28,026 bases of DNA from Pseudomonadota bacterium (GTDB lineage Bacteria > Pseudomonadota > Alphaproteobacteria > Rhizobiales > Hyphomicrobiaceae): NCBI GenBank assembly GCA_023426855.1, contig JAEZBU010000047.1, positions 1-28,026 on the forward strand, given 5' to 3'. Each line of letters opens with the position of its first letter. Position 1 is the stretch's first letter. The notes under the pieces were generated by a model, which saw nothing but the letters and a program-made list of their open reading frames with translations, did no database searches and had not been told where the DNA came from. This document shows, piece by piece, positions 15,131 to 24,000 of this stretch. A program made the translations under genes and the position numbers.

Positions 15131-15787
15131 ATGGCCCAGACTCGCATTGCCCTGATTCACGCGGTTACCGTCGCGATCGATCCCATCCAAACGGCGTTCA
15201 AGACGCTGTGGCCGGAAGCCGATGTCATCAACCTGCTTGAAGACGGCTTGAGCCCCGACCGGGCCAAAGACGAAGATCTCACGCCGGCCATGACCGAGCG
15301 GATCGGCGCGCTCGGGCGTTATGCGCTGACCACTGGCGCAGATGGCATCCTCTACACCTGCTCCGCGTTCGGCCCAGCCATCGACGCGTTTGCGAAAACC
15401 ACCAAGGTTCCAGTTCTCAAGCCGAATGAAGCCATGTTCCGTCGCGCCCTCAAAGCCGGGAAGCGGATCGGCATGCTCGCAACCTTTCCACCAAGCGTGG
15501 CGTCGATGGAAGAAGAGTTCCGGGAGATGGCGGCTGCGGAGAACTCAACGGCAACCATCGAGACCGTACTGGTCGCCGACGCCATGATCGCGCTCAAGGG
15601 CGGTGATGCGGCGACCCATAACCGGCTGCTCGCCGAAGCCGCACCGAAGCTGGCCGGCTGCGATGCAATCCTCCTTGCGCACTTCTCGACCTCGCGCGCG
15701 CTCGAAGCTGTGTCTGCGGTCGTGTCCTGCCCGGTGCTCACCAGCCCGGGCGCCGCGGTGGAAGAGCTGCGCGAACTCTGCGCATAG
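15131..15787 (+). CDS. Asp/Glu racemase superfamily protein with one catalytic cysteine
   Basis: The 218-residue protein has the double-domain fold of the aspartate/glutamate racemase superfamily (racemases, maleate isomerase, arylmalonate decarboxylase, hydantoin racemase). The N-terminal Cys is present: Cys77 in ILYTCSAFGPAI. The usual C-terminal Cys motif is replaced by LLAHFSTSRA, so no second thiol is there. A two-base racemase mechanism is therefore unlikely and a one-cysteine isomerase, decarboxylase or hydrolase is more plausible. It lies 156 bases after the lyase gene, past a hairpin region, with GAGGGAGA before the ATG. It may be part of the same catabolic unit or have its own promoter. 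Substrate unknown. Confidence 0.85.
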   Translation: MAQTRIALIHAVTVAIDPIQTAFKTLWPEADVINLLEDGLSPDRAKDEDLTPAMTERIGALGRYALTTGADGILYTCSAFGPAIDAFAKTTKVPVLKPNEAMFRRALKAGKRIGMLATFPPSVASMEEEFREMAAAENSTATIETVLVADAMIALKGGDAATHNRLLAEAAPKLAGCDAILLAHFSTSRALEAVSAVVSCPVLTSPGAAVEELRELCA

Positions 15788-15809
15788 GCGTCTGTCCCAG
15801 TGCGAAGCG

Positions 15810-15834
15810 GCGGCGGTCATAGCAATACCGCCGC
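15810..15834. terminator. Hairpin between converging genes
   Basis: GCGGCGGT and ACCGCCGC form an 8-bp stem with a 9-base loop in the 51-base gap between the racemase-like gene and the converging secretion operon. There is no T-run. It is a likely bidirectional end point for both transcripts. Confidence 0.55.
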
Positions 15835-15838
15835 GCGC

Positions 15839-17176
15839 TCACTCGCGGAAGGCGCGGTTCATCTGATCCGTGAACGGCTTGGCGAGGTACGAGAACGCCG
15901 TGCGATCGCCCGTTGAGATGAAGACTTCGACCGGCATGCCGGGTACGAGCTTCAGTTCACCAACCGTCCGCCGCGCCTTGTCATCCATTTCCAGGCGCGC
16001 GACGTAGTAATTCTGCCCGGTTTTCGGGTCGAGCGTTACGTCTGCCGCGACCTGGATGACATGACCGTCAAGCTCCGGCGTTGTCTGCTGGTTGAAGGCA
16101 GACAGCCGGAGCTTTGCTGGGCGGCCCACGACGACCTGATCGATGTCGGTCGGCGCGAACCGCGCCTGGATCGTCAGGCTGTCCTCCTCCGGCACGATCA
16201 GCATCACTTGTTCCGCGACCGTGATAACACCGCCCACAGTGTGCACGGCGAGTTCGTGCACGATGCCCTTTTGGGGTGCGCGTAGCTCGATGCGGTTCAG
16301 CTTGTCACGCGCGGCCACTTCCCGTTCGTTCAGTTCCGGCAGGCGTGACTCGATGCTGCGCAATTCGCGTTGCGCCTGCGCCCTCGCCGTTTCGTCGACG
16401 CTGAGGATTTGCACCCTGATTTCGCTGATCTGTCCCTTTGCGCGTGCAATCTGCGCAACCAGGCCACCAAAATCTCCTCCAAGCCGCTTCTCTTCGCGCT
16501 CCATCGCGTAAACGCGTGAGACCACCGTGAGCTGCTTGCTGTGCAACAGGCGGATCTGCTCCAGTTCCTTCTGGATCAGTTTCAACTCGCCGCCCTTTGC
16601 GTCGCGCTGTGCCGACAGGCCGGTGATCTCTTCCTCTAACTGTTCGATACGCAGGCGAAGCTGTTCCTTTTGGCTTTCGCGCGTCCGGCGGTTTTCTTCG
16701 AACAGCCTGACCTCGCCGTCGATCGCTGCGCGGGCATCATCACCCAGAGCCAGAAGTACGGCCGGCATGACAACCGCGGGAAGATTATCGCGCTCAGCGG
16801 CCAGGCGCGCAGAACGCGCGGTCAACTCCGTGATCTGTGAGCGGATGATGGCGATTTCTGCGCCGATCTGTGTCGGATCGAGACGGATCAGCACCTCGCC
16901 GGCATCGACGAGATCGCCATTCTTGACATTGATCTCGGAGACGATGCCGCCGTAGCTATGTTGTACCTTCTTGACATTGCGTTCCACGACAAAGGTGGCC
17001 GGCGCTATGACAGCTCCGGAAAGACTGGCCGTGGCCGCCCAACCGCCTATGCCGCCCAACAATCCAAGCATGACGAGCGTGGCGAAAAATACGTGCCGGC
17101 CAATCGAAAATCCGGAGGCGGATGAAGGTGTCGCATTGGTCATCTGTGCACCATCATATGACATGCCCGGCTTCAC
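15839..17176 (-). CDS. Type I secretion periplasmic adaptor (HlyD/PrtE family)
   Basis: This 445-residue membrane fusion protein has one N-terminal span (about 30-48), a split lipoyl-like domain (about 66-100, HSYGGIVSEINVKNGDLV, and again near 295-335), a long coiled coil (about 105-290) and a C-terminal beta domain ending with GMPVEVFISTGDRTAFSYL. It bridges the inner-membrane ABC exporter and an outer-membrane TolC-like channel. The open frame starts with GTG at 17176, giving a 4-base GTGA overlap with the stop of the RTX gene and hence likely coupling. ATGs at 17164 and 17143 are alternatives, and no strong ribosome site separates them. It is the last gene of the operon; no TolC gene follows. 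Confidence 0.93.
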   Translation of the reverse strand: MKPGMSYDGAQMTNATPSSASGFSIGRHVFFATLVMLGLLGGIGGWAATASLSGAVIAPATFVVERNVKKVQHSYGGIVSEINVKNGDLVDAGEVLIRLDPTQIGAEIAIIRSQITELTARSARLAAERDNLPAVVMPAVLLALGDDARAAIDGEVRLFEENRRTRESQKEQLRLRIEQLEEEITGLSAQRDAKGGELKLIQKELEQIRLLHSKQLTVVSRVYAMEREEKRLGGDFGGLVAQIARAKGQISEIRVQILSVDETARAQAQRELRSIESRLPELNEREVAARDKLNRIELRAPQKGIVHELAVHTVGGVITVAEQVMLIVPEEDSLTIQARFAPTDIDQVVVGRPAKLRLSAFNQQTTPELDGHVIQVAADVTLDPKTGQNYYVARLEMDDKARRTVGELKLVPGMPVEVFISTGDRTAFSYLAKPFTDQMNRAFRE

Positions 17177-19164
17177 GCCTGGCCGTAGAAGTCACGATCT
17201 TTGAGTTCGTAGTGTCCGGCGATTTCGATTTCGAATTCAGCGTCGGCGTCGGAATCGATATTCCCTTGCAGGATCGTCACCGGCCGGTTGGTCTCCGCTT
17301 CGTAATCGTATTTGAACTTCAGCTGACCGGGCTTGCTGAATTCTTCCTGGTGACTGATCAGCACGAAACGTCGGATGCCATGATCCGCAAACGTAGCGTC
17401 AAAGACGTCCTCGAATTCATCGCTGATGTCGTCGAGATCAATTCGGTCGCCGACTTCGAAATCCAGGATTTTGTCGCGACCACGGCCTTTCCCGGCCGCC
17501 AGCGATGACGGGAAAACAAACACATCCTGTCCTGGACCGCCAACGAGAACGTTGGGCGCTTCGTTGGCGACAATCACGTCGTTGCCGGAGCCAGCAATCA
17601 CATTTTCGATGTCCGTCAGCGTGTCCGTGCCGACGTCGTCGCTTATTGCGGTCCCGGCCGTCAGATCGATAACCAGATCGGCGGTTGTGCTCGAGGCATC
17701 GTACGTGTCGGTGCCCTCGCCGCCGTCGTAGTGATCATCTCCATCACCGGCGAATGAGACGAATACGTCATCGCCCGAGCCCCCATCAGCGATGTCGTTG
17801 CCGGTTCCGCCGATGATCGTATCGTTGCCGGCGCCGCCGTCGATTTTGTCGTCACCCTCGCCGCCGTCGAGGATATCGTTTCCGTCGTCACCGTTGAGCG
17901 TGTCGTTTCCGGCGCCTCCAGCGAGCAGGTCGTTGCCAGAACCGCCGTGCAAGATATCGGCGCCGTCTTCGCCAAACAGGGCGTCATCACCTTCATCGCC
18001 GAATATGATATCGTCACCTGCCCCGCCGAATACGACGTCATTGCCAGCGCCGGCGAACACTATGTCGTCGCCGTCGCCGGCATAAATCACATCGTCACCG
18101 TCGCCGCCGATGATGCGATCATCACCTTTACCGCCGTAAATGGTGTCGCTGCCCTCGCGGCCGATGATCAGATCGTTGCCATCTCCACCGTCGATAACAT
18201 CGTCCCTGGGCGTGCCAAGCAATGTGTCATCACCTGGCGTGCCAACGATCACGCTGGGTTCCGGCAGCACGAGATCCATGAAGGCGGTTTGAGTAACGGT
18301 GGCAGTGCCATCGCTGATGACATAGCTGAAGGTGACGTCCGATGTATCGTCGGTCTCCGGCGTGAACATCCAACTGCCATCAGTCCGCCGCGAGAGCGTA
18401 CCCGACGAGGCGGTCAGATTCTGCACGATGAGTGTATCGCCGTCGGGATCGGACGCATGCCGCAAGAGATCCGCGAGCGCGAGAATGACAGACTGGTTTG
18501 AAACCAGATCGGCAAGGATCACCGGTGCGGTGACGACCGGCAGCCGGTTCGTGCGCGGTGGTGGTCCCGTATCGTCGTCGTCATCATTGTCGTCATCATC
18601 GTTGTCCTGGCGTGGCGTCGTCGTGTTGTCTGGGGCCCCCGACCCGCCACCAGACGCTCCACCTGAGCCACCAGCACCACCGGCTTTGGCGGAGACGCCA
18701 CTCAGATCAACGGCCGCTCCGGGCTGTGCGCCATACAGCGCTTCGTTGTCATTGCTGGGTGGCGGCAGCGCTGAGCCTCCCCGAGGCTCTATAGCTGGCA
18801 TATCCTCGGGAACGAACGCTGCCCTGCTCCCGAAAAGATGCGCGGGCGTGCCGGAGCCCTTTGGCAGATGGTCTTCCTCATTCTGCGATGCGGCGCGATC
18901 GTCCTGCTGAGACAGCGCTGCGAGAGAGATTTCGCTGTCGCCGACCGTTTGGCCAGCCTCGCCTTCGCGCACCGAGGCGGGCAACTGACTGGCCGGGGCC
19001 TCGGAACCGAACAGGACGTTTTTGAGCAGCACCAGACCACTGGCCAATACCAATCCAATGGCGCCGCGAAGCCCCGCCCGGCTTTCGGGCATGTCATCGA
19101 TTTCGTACTTGCGCCGCGGCGTGCCATCGTCATTGAATTCTTGCTGTTTCTTTGCTGCGCTCAT
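17173..19164 (-). CDS. RTX protein with N-terminal membrane segment, encoded between exporter and adaptor genes
   Basis: The 663-residue protein has an unusual order: a polar N-terminus, one hydrophobic segment (about 33-52), a low-complexity linker with a Gly-rich part (162-176) and a poly-Asp run (188-198), an Ig/cadherin-like beta domain (about 208-300, HASDPDGDTLIV then FSYVISDGTATVT), about 20 RTX nonapeptides (305-485) that bind Ca, and a C-terminal module (540-663) with ILDFEVGDRIDLDDI and GNIDSDADAEFEIEIAG. The last part strongly resembles the C-terminus of the giant peroxidase, so it is probably a type I secretion signal. I chose the ATG at 19164 because AGGAGG lies six bases before it; the open frame extends only eight codons further. 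A membrane anchor plus a secretion signal suggests a surface- or envelope-held accessory to the exporter. Function unknown. Confidence 0.88.
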   Translation of the reverse strand: MSAAKKQQEFNDDGTPRRKYEIDDMPESRAGLRGAIGLVLASGLVLLKNVLFGSEAPASQLPASVREGEAGQTVGDSEISLAALSQQDDRAASQNEEDHLPKGSGTPAHLFGSRAAFVPEDMPAIEPRGGSALPPPSNDNEALYGAQPGAAVDLSGVSAKAGGAGGSGGASGGGSGAPDNTTTPRQDNDDDDNDDDDDTGPPPRTNRLPVVTAPVILADLVSNQSVILALADLLRHASDPDGDTLIVQNLTASSGTLSRRTDGSWMFTPETDDTSDVTFSYVISDGTATVTQTAFMDLVLPEPSVIVGTPGDDTLLGTPRDDVIDGGDGNDLIIGREGSDTIYGGKGDDRIIGGDGDDVIYAGDGDDIVFAGAGNDVVFGGAGDDIIFGDEGDDALFGEDGADILHGGSGNDLLAGGAGNDTLNGDDGNDILDGGEGDDKIDGGAGNDTIIGGTGNDIADGGSGDDVFVSFAGDGDDHYDGGEGTDTYDASSTTADLVIDLTAGTAISDDVGTDTLTDIENVIAGSGNDVIVANEAPNVLVGGPGQDVFVFPSSLAAGKGRGRDKILDFEVGDRIDLDDISDEFEDVFDATFADHGIRRFVLISHQEEFSKPGQLKFKYDYEAETNRPVTILQGNIDSDADAEFEIEIAGHYELKDRDFYGQA
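17710..18252 (-). repeat. RTX nonapeptide repeat array of the membrane-anchored RTX protein
   Basis: About 20 tandem 27-base units encode GGxGxDxUx nonapeptides (for example GGDGDDVIY, GAGNDVVFG). Such arrays fold into a Ca-loaded beta-roll outside the cell, where calcium is high, and stay unfolded in the cytoplasm during export. Confidence 0.93.
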
Positions 19165-19184
19165 CACCAGCCTCCTGCCATCGC

Positions 19185-20927
19185 TCAAGCAGCCGGACGT
19201 GATAGTGGCTGCACGGAGATCGCCTTGGACTTGGGATCCTGTGCAAGGATTTCATCTTTTGGCCCGAAGGCCGCGAGCTTACCGCTCTGAATGACGCCAA
19301 TCATATCGACGGCGGCCAGCGCGCTTGGACGGTGCGCGATGATCACCACGATGCCCCCCCGTTGACGCACACCGAGAATGGCGCGGCTGAGCGCCGCTTC
19401 GCCTTCGGCATCGAGGTTCGAGTTCGGCTCGTCGAGAACGACGAGAAAGGGATCGTTGTAGAGTGCGCGCGCCAACGCCACGCGCTGCCTTTGCCCTGCG
19501 GACAATGACATTCCGTTGGTGCCTAAAGGCGTTTCGTAACCCTGGGGCAAGCGTACGATCAATTCGTGCACGCCAGCGGCCTTGGCGGCGGCGAGGATCT
19601 TTTTACCATCCGGATCTGGATCCAACCGGCAGATGTTGTCGCTGACGGTCGCGTCCAGCAACGAGACTTCCTGTGGCAAATAACCGATATGTGCACCCAG
19701 CACATCCGGCGACCACTGAGAGAGATCGGCATCGTCGAGGCGCACATCACCACGCAGCAAGGGCCACACACCCGTCAGGCCGCGTGCCAACGTCGACTTT
19801 CCTCCACCGCTCGGCCCGATGATGCCGACGGCCTGTCCCGCCTTCAGCTCGAAGCTGACCTCGCTCAGAACAACCGACCCTGTGCTTGGCGCTGCCACGG
19901 TGATTTTCTCGACCTTGAAGTCGCGTTGTGGCGGCGGCAGCATGACCGCCGGCGGCGTCTCATCCAGCGCAGTCAGCGTTTCCGTGAGCCGCGCATAACT
20001 GCGCCGCGCCGCAATGACGTTCTTCCATTGGCTGATGGCGAGGTCGACCGGCGCCAGCGCGCGTGCAGAAGCCACAGAGGCAGCGATGATTGCGCCTGCC
20101 GTCAGCTCGCCCGAAATGGTGAGAAACGCACCGAGGCCAAGCACTGCCGATTGCAGGATCATGCGCAGCACCTTGGCAATGCCGCTCAACGTGCCGCTGA
20201 TGTCATTGGTCCGGGTCTGCAACGACAGATGCTCGGAGTTTATGCCGGCGAACCGCGCCACGGCCCGCCCGGAAAACCCCATGGCACGGATAACATCGGC
20301 GTTCCGCGTATGCGACTCCGCCATCGCCGCCCGCGCCACCGCAGCCTGCTGCATGGCATTGCTGTGTCGCTTGGTCAGGATCTCGGTGAGGATCGTGAGT
20401 GCCGCCAGCACCAGTGCACCAGCTGCCGTGAGAATCCCCAGCCACGGATGGAGATAATAGACGAACGCCAGATACATCGGCATCCACGGCAAATCGAACA
20501 GCGCAACCGGACCCTGGCCGCCCATGAAGCTGCGCAAGGTATCGACGTCACGTCCGCGCTCTCCCGCTTCCGCATTGGAAAACCCATAGCGCGGCATGTC
20601 GATGACAACTTTGTGGGCGAGCGGACCCAACGTGTGATCGAATTGCGCGCCCAACCGCACCAGGATCTGGGAGCGACTGACATCCAAAAGGCCCTGAAAC
20701 AGATAAAGCCCGATCGCCAGTGCAGACAACGCCAGCAGCGTCGGCACGCTGTGGCTGGTCAGTGCGCGATCATAAATCTGCAGCATGTAGAACGAGCCGG
20801 TCAGCGCCAGTACGTTCACAACACCTGAAAGAATGAAGACGAAAAGCAAAATCGAGCGCATGCCGCCGAGTGCAGCCAGCGGCGTTTTCTTTTGCGAGAA
20901 GGGTGTCTTGGCAGGCTTCTTACGCAT
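19185..20927 (-). CDS. Type I secretion ABC transporter, permease/ATPase (PrtD family)
   Basis: The 580-residue half-transporter has a six-span membrane domain (about 24-310) with the PrtD-type segment LFDLPWMPMYLAFVYYLHP (143-161), and a nucleotide-binding domain: Walker A GPSGGGKST (371-379), Q-loop Gln419 in GYLPQEV, signature LSAGQ (475-479), Walker B LVVLDE (495-500) and H-loop His532. There is no N-terminal C39-like domain, as is normal for exporters of RTX proteases and similar substrates. It drives ATP-dependent export across both membranes together with the HlyD-type adaptor and a TolC-like channel. It follows the giant peroxidase gene after 97 bases and precedes the RTX gene by 20 bases, so both RTX proteins are the likely cargo. 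Confidence 0.95.
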   Translation of the reverse strand: MRKKPAKTPFSQKKTPLAALGGMRSILLFVFILSGVVNVLALTGSFYMLQIYDRALTSHSVPTLLALSALAIGLYLFQGLLDVSRSQILVRLGAQFDHTLGPLAHKVVIDMPRYGFSNAEAGERGRDVDTLRSFMGGQGPVALFDLPWMPMYLAFVYYLHPWLGILTAAGALVLAALTILTEILTKRHSNAMQQAAVARAAMAESHTRNADVIRAMGFSGRAVARFAGINSEHLSLQTRTNDISGTLSGIAKVLRMILQSAVLGLGAFLTISGELTAGAIIAASVASARALAPVDLAISQWKNVIAARRSYARLTETLTALDETPPAVMLPPPQRDFKVEKITVAAPSTGSVVLSEVSFELKAGQAVGIIGPSGGGKSTLARGLTGVWPLLRGDVRLDDADLSQWSPDVLGAHIGYLPQEVSLLDATVSDNICRLDPDPDGKKILAAAKAAGVHELIVRLPQGYETPLGTNGMSLSAGQRQRVALARALYNDPFLVVLDEPNSNLDAEGEAALSRAILGVRQRGGIVVIIAHRPSALAAVDMIGVIQSGKLAAFGPKDEILAQDPKSKAISVQPLSRPAA

Positions 20928-20976
20928 GACGCGGGAACATCCTCAAGGCTACGACACACCGGAAACGCTGAACGAG

Positions 20977-21013
20977 ATGGCGGGCAGTGGCCGAGAAAGC
21001 CGCTGCCCGCCAT
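20977..21013 (-). terminator. Strong hairpin between the giant peroxidase gene and the exporter gene
   Basis: ATGGCGGGCAG (20977-20987) and CTGCCCGCCAT (21003-21013) pair perfectly over 11 bp, and the inner GGC/GCC can lengthen the stem. It begins 12 bases past the peroxidase stop. There is no U-run on the minus-strand transcript, so it may be a partial terminator or a 3'-end stabiliser that lowers exporter expression relative to the secreted protein. Confidence 0.65.
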
Positions 21014-21025
21014 CATCGATAAGTC

Positions 21026-24000
21026 TTATGCAAAATCGTTGCTGGTCAGGTCCGTCCGGCCGACGATGCGGATGACGAATTCTGCATCGGCATCCGTATC
21101 CGTATTGCCGCTGATCAGCGTGTCTTCTCCATCGATGGTGAGCTTGAGCTGGCCTGCCGCCGTAAACGTCGGTTCCGTCGTAATGTAGTCGGCAACGGTG
21201 CCACCCAGGTTCAGGCTTGCGTAAATCGGCCTGAGGTCGATCTTGTCGCCTGGCTCGAAGCCCTCGATACGATCGCCATCAGCCGCCGCAGCCGTGTTGA
21301 ACACGAACGTATCATTGCCACCGCCACCGTTGAGAATATTCACGGCGTTACTGGCAATGATCGTGTCGTCGCCCGAACCACCGATCACGTTTTCGATGCC
21401 GCTGAGCGTATCGGTGCCGGTTTGGGCGCTTGCCGCCGAGCCGGTCCCCGTAGAGCCCAGATTGACGACAAGGTTGGCGGTGATGGCCGAGAAGTCGATG
21501 GTATCGATACCCGCGCCGCCGTTGATCACGTCGTCACCATCACCGATGCTGGCGAATATGACGTCGTTACCAGCACCCGCGTCGATGATATCGCGACCCT
21601 CGTGTCCCCAGATCATATCGTCGCCGTCGCCACCGTAGATGGTGTCATTGCCAGCGCCGCCCAGGATCGTGTCGTTACCGGCGTCGCCCATGATCATGTC
21701 ATCGCCGTCGTTGCCGATCAGGATGTCATTCCCGGCGCCGCCCATCAGGATGTCGTTGCCGGCACCACCGATGATGTTGTCATCACCGTCGAAGCCGAAC
21801 AGCGTGTCGTCGCCGTCGCCGCCGGACAATGTGTCGTTTCCGGTGCCACCGAAGGCCTGATCATGGCCGCTGGTGCCGAGATACACGACGAACGGTGACG
21901 TGCCGGTTCCTGGACCTGGCGCAGGACCCGGGCCGGGATTTACGTCAACATCATCATCGTCATCGTTGTCCGCTGTATTGTCATCGTCATCTTGATCGTC
22001 GTCGATGCCGCCCGTGGTGTCATCGTCGTCGTCACCCTGCGTATCATCGTCATCATCGTGGTCATCATCATCATCTTTGTCGTCGTCCTCATCATCTACC
22101 TCGAAGATATGTTCGGGCAGATTGGTGAGACCGGTGTTGCGGGCGATGATGTCGGCGAATTCCTGTCCGTCGATGAAGTTCTCGTAGAGGTCGAAGTTGT
22201 CGAAACGATCGGTGTAGTAGAAGCGGTCACCTTCCTGCAGGCGGTCGAATTGTTCGTGCAGCACGACCCAGAAGGTTTGGCCGACCATGCCGTCGTTGAT
22301 GTGTGCTTCCGCCAATCCGCCGACCCACAGATCGACGCGATCGATACCCTTGACGACCTTTGCTCCATTGGCGCCGTCGAGCAGTTCGATATTGGGATTG
22401 GCTGCCATGAACGCGGCGATTTCTTCCGGGGTCGTCAAAATCAGATCCGGGTAGGCCTGCATGAACTGAGCAATCACGACATTGCTCAGTCCATTGCGCT
22501 GCTGGAAGTCTTCCCAGGATTCGTAGGGGTCCAAATTGCCCGCAAAGCTGATCGCCTCGCGGATATATGGATCGTTGGAAGCGGCAAGATCCATGCGGAT
22601 CTGGTTCAACGTCCCCAATCCGACATCGCGGCCACGAGCCACGTTGAACGAGAACAGGTCAGCATTGATACGCACCAGATCGTTGCGGACCGCATCGACG
22701 ATGTTGAAGTCCACTTCCTCCGCCGGCTGCCGCGCAATTCCACCCAGGATCGAGCTGACTCCGAGCTGCGCGTAACCCGGCTGCGGCACATAACCTGGAG
22801 GCAACGGACCGGTGAACACGTCCGTGTCGTTGCTCGGGTTAAGGAACGCATCGAATAGCGCCACCTGCTTCGGCTGACCGTTTTCATCGAGAACAGTCAT
22901 GGTCTGGCCAATCAACGAGTGGCCAACCCGGTACACTGCCGCCGCAAACTCATGCGAGATGCGCGCATCGACGTCAGGATTGTAGTCGCTGTGCCCATGC
23001 GAACCGGAGCCACGAATACCGCCAATCAACATGTCGGCAAATTCGTCGAACACGACCCGCTGATATTCAGCTTCGTTGACCATCTTCGCGGCCTGGAAGA
23101 TCTCCTCCGGTGTTCCTTGGAAACCCGCCGCCGTGAGCGCCTCCACATGGAAATTGTGGTTGCGCGCCCAGATCGTGTGCATCGACGTCAGCGCGAAGTT
23201 CTCATTCGCGCGGCCATCACCTGCCACGTAGTGATCAAGCAGGCTGATGAACGGGTTCGTATCCAGCAGCAGCGGGAAGCCGCTGCCCATGAAGTCCGAC
23301 ACCATCGCGTTGACCACTGCGGGATTGTAGGTCCCCGCCACTTCGTCGAACAACGTGCCGGTTTCGGTTTCCGAGATCGGGAAGTCGGTAAAATACTCCC
23401 GGAAGCTGATCGCGCCATTGGGCAGAGACGGATCGACGAAAATCGTATTCGCCTGCCAATGATGCTGGATCATTTCGCGCAGCGTCGGCAGCAGCTTGAA
23501 CTCTGGTGCCGACGGATCGGGCTGGCCCGCCAGAATGCGCGCGCCGACGCCCTGATTGCCGTCACTTTCTCTCAGAAACTGGCCGACGATCTCGTTGGAT
23601 CCGTAAACCTGGTTCTGATCGACAAACGGCGAGGTCTTGTTGAGATGCTGCGGAATTCCGTTGGCATCGATCTCGTGAACAGCCCCGCGCGTCAGGTCCG
23701 CCGGATTGTCGGCGAATGGGCCACGCTCCGAGCCTGGGCCGCCGATCTCGATGGTGCCGTACGCGGAGCTCTTCGGAAGGAAGTCCAAGCCGTGATCAAA
23801 ATACTGGCCGAACGCCATGAAGAAGATATTTGCGTCCTGCCCATTCTTGGCCAGATTGGGTTCCTGCGTACCGATGATGTTGCTGATATTGCGCGCATCC
23901 AGCCCGTTAAAGATCGGGTTGACGTCGCGATTGCCTTCCTCGTTGAGATCACCGTAGCGCGCATTCGTCAGACGGATGAATGTCTGATCGGCCGAGCCGA

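Noticed and set aside
17710..18252. Short-period repetition that could be mistaken for a CRISPR array
   Set aside because: The 27-base period is in frame with RTX nonapeptides, the units are degenerate, and there are no unique spacers; the same holds for the RTX blocks at 21317-21880 and 24743-25150.
19566..20828. Plus-strand open frame of 420 codons opposite the ABC exporter gene
   Set aside because: The translation is rich in Arg, Gln and His with no motif, and the opposite strand carries all ABC transporter motifs.
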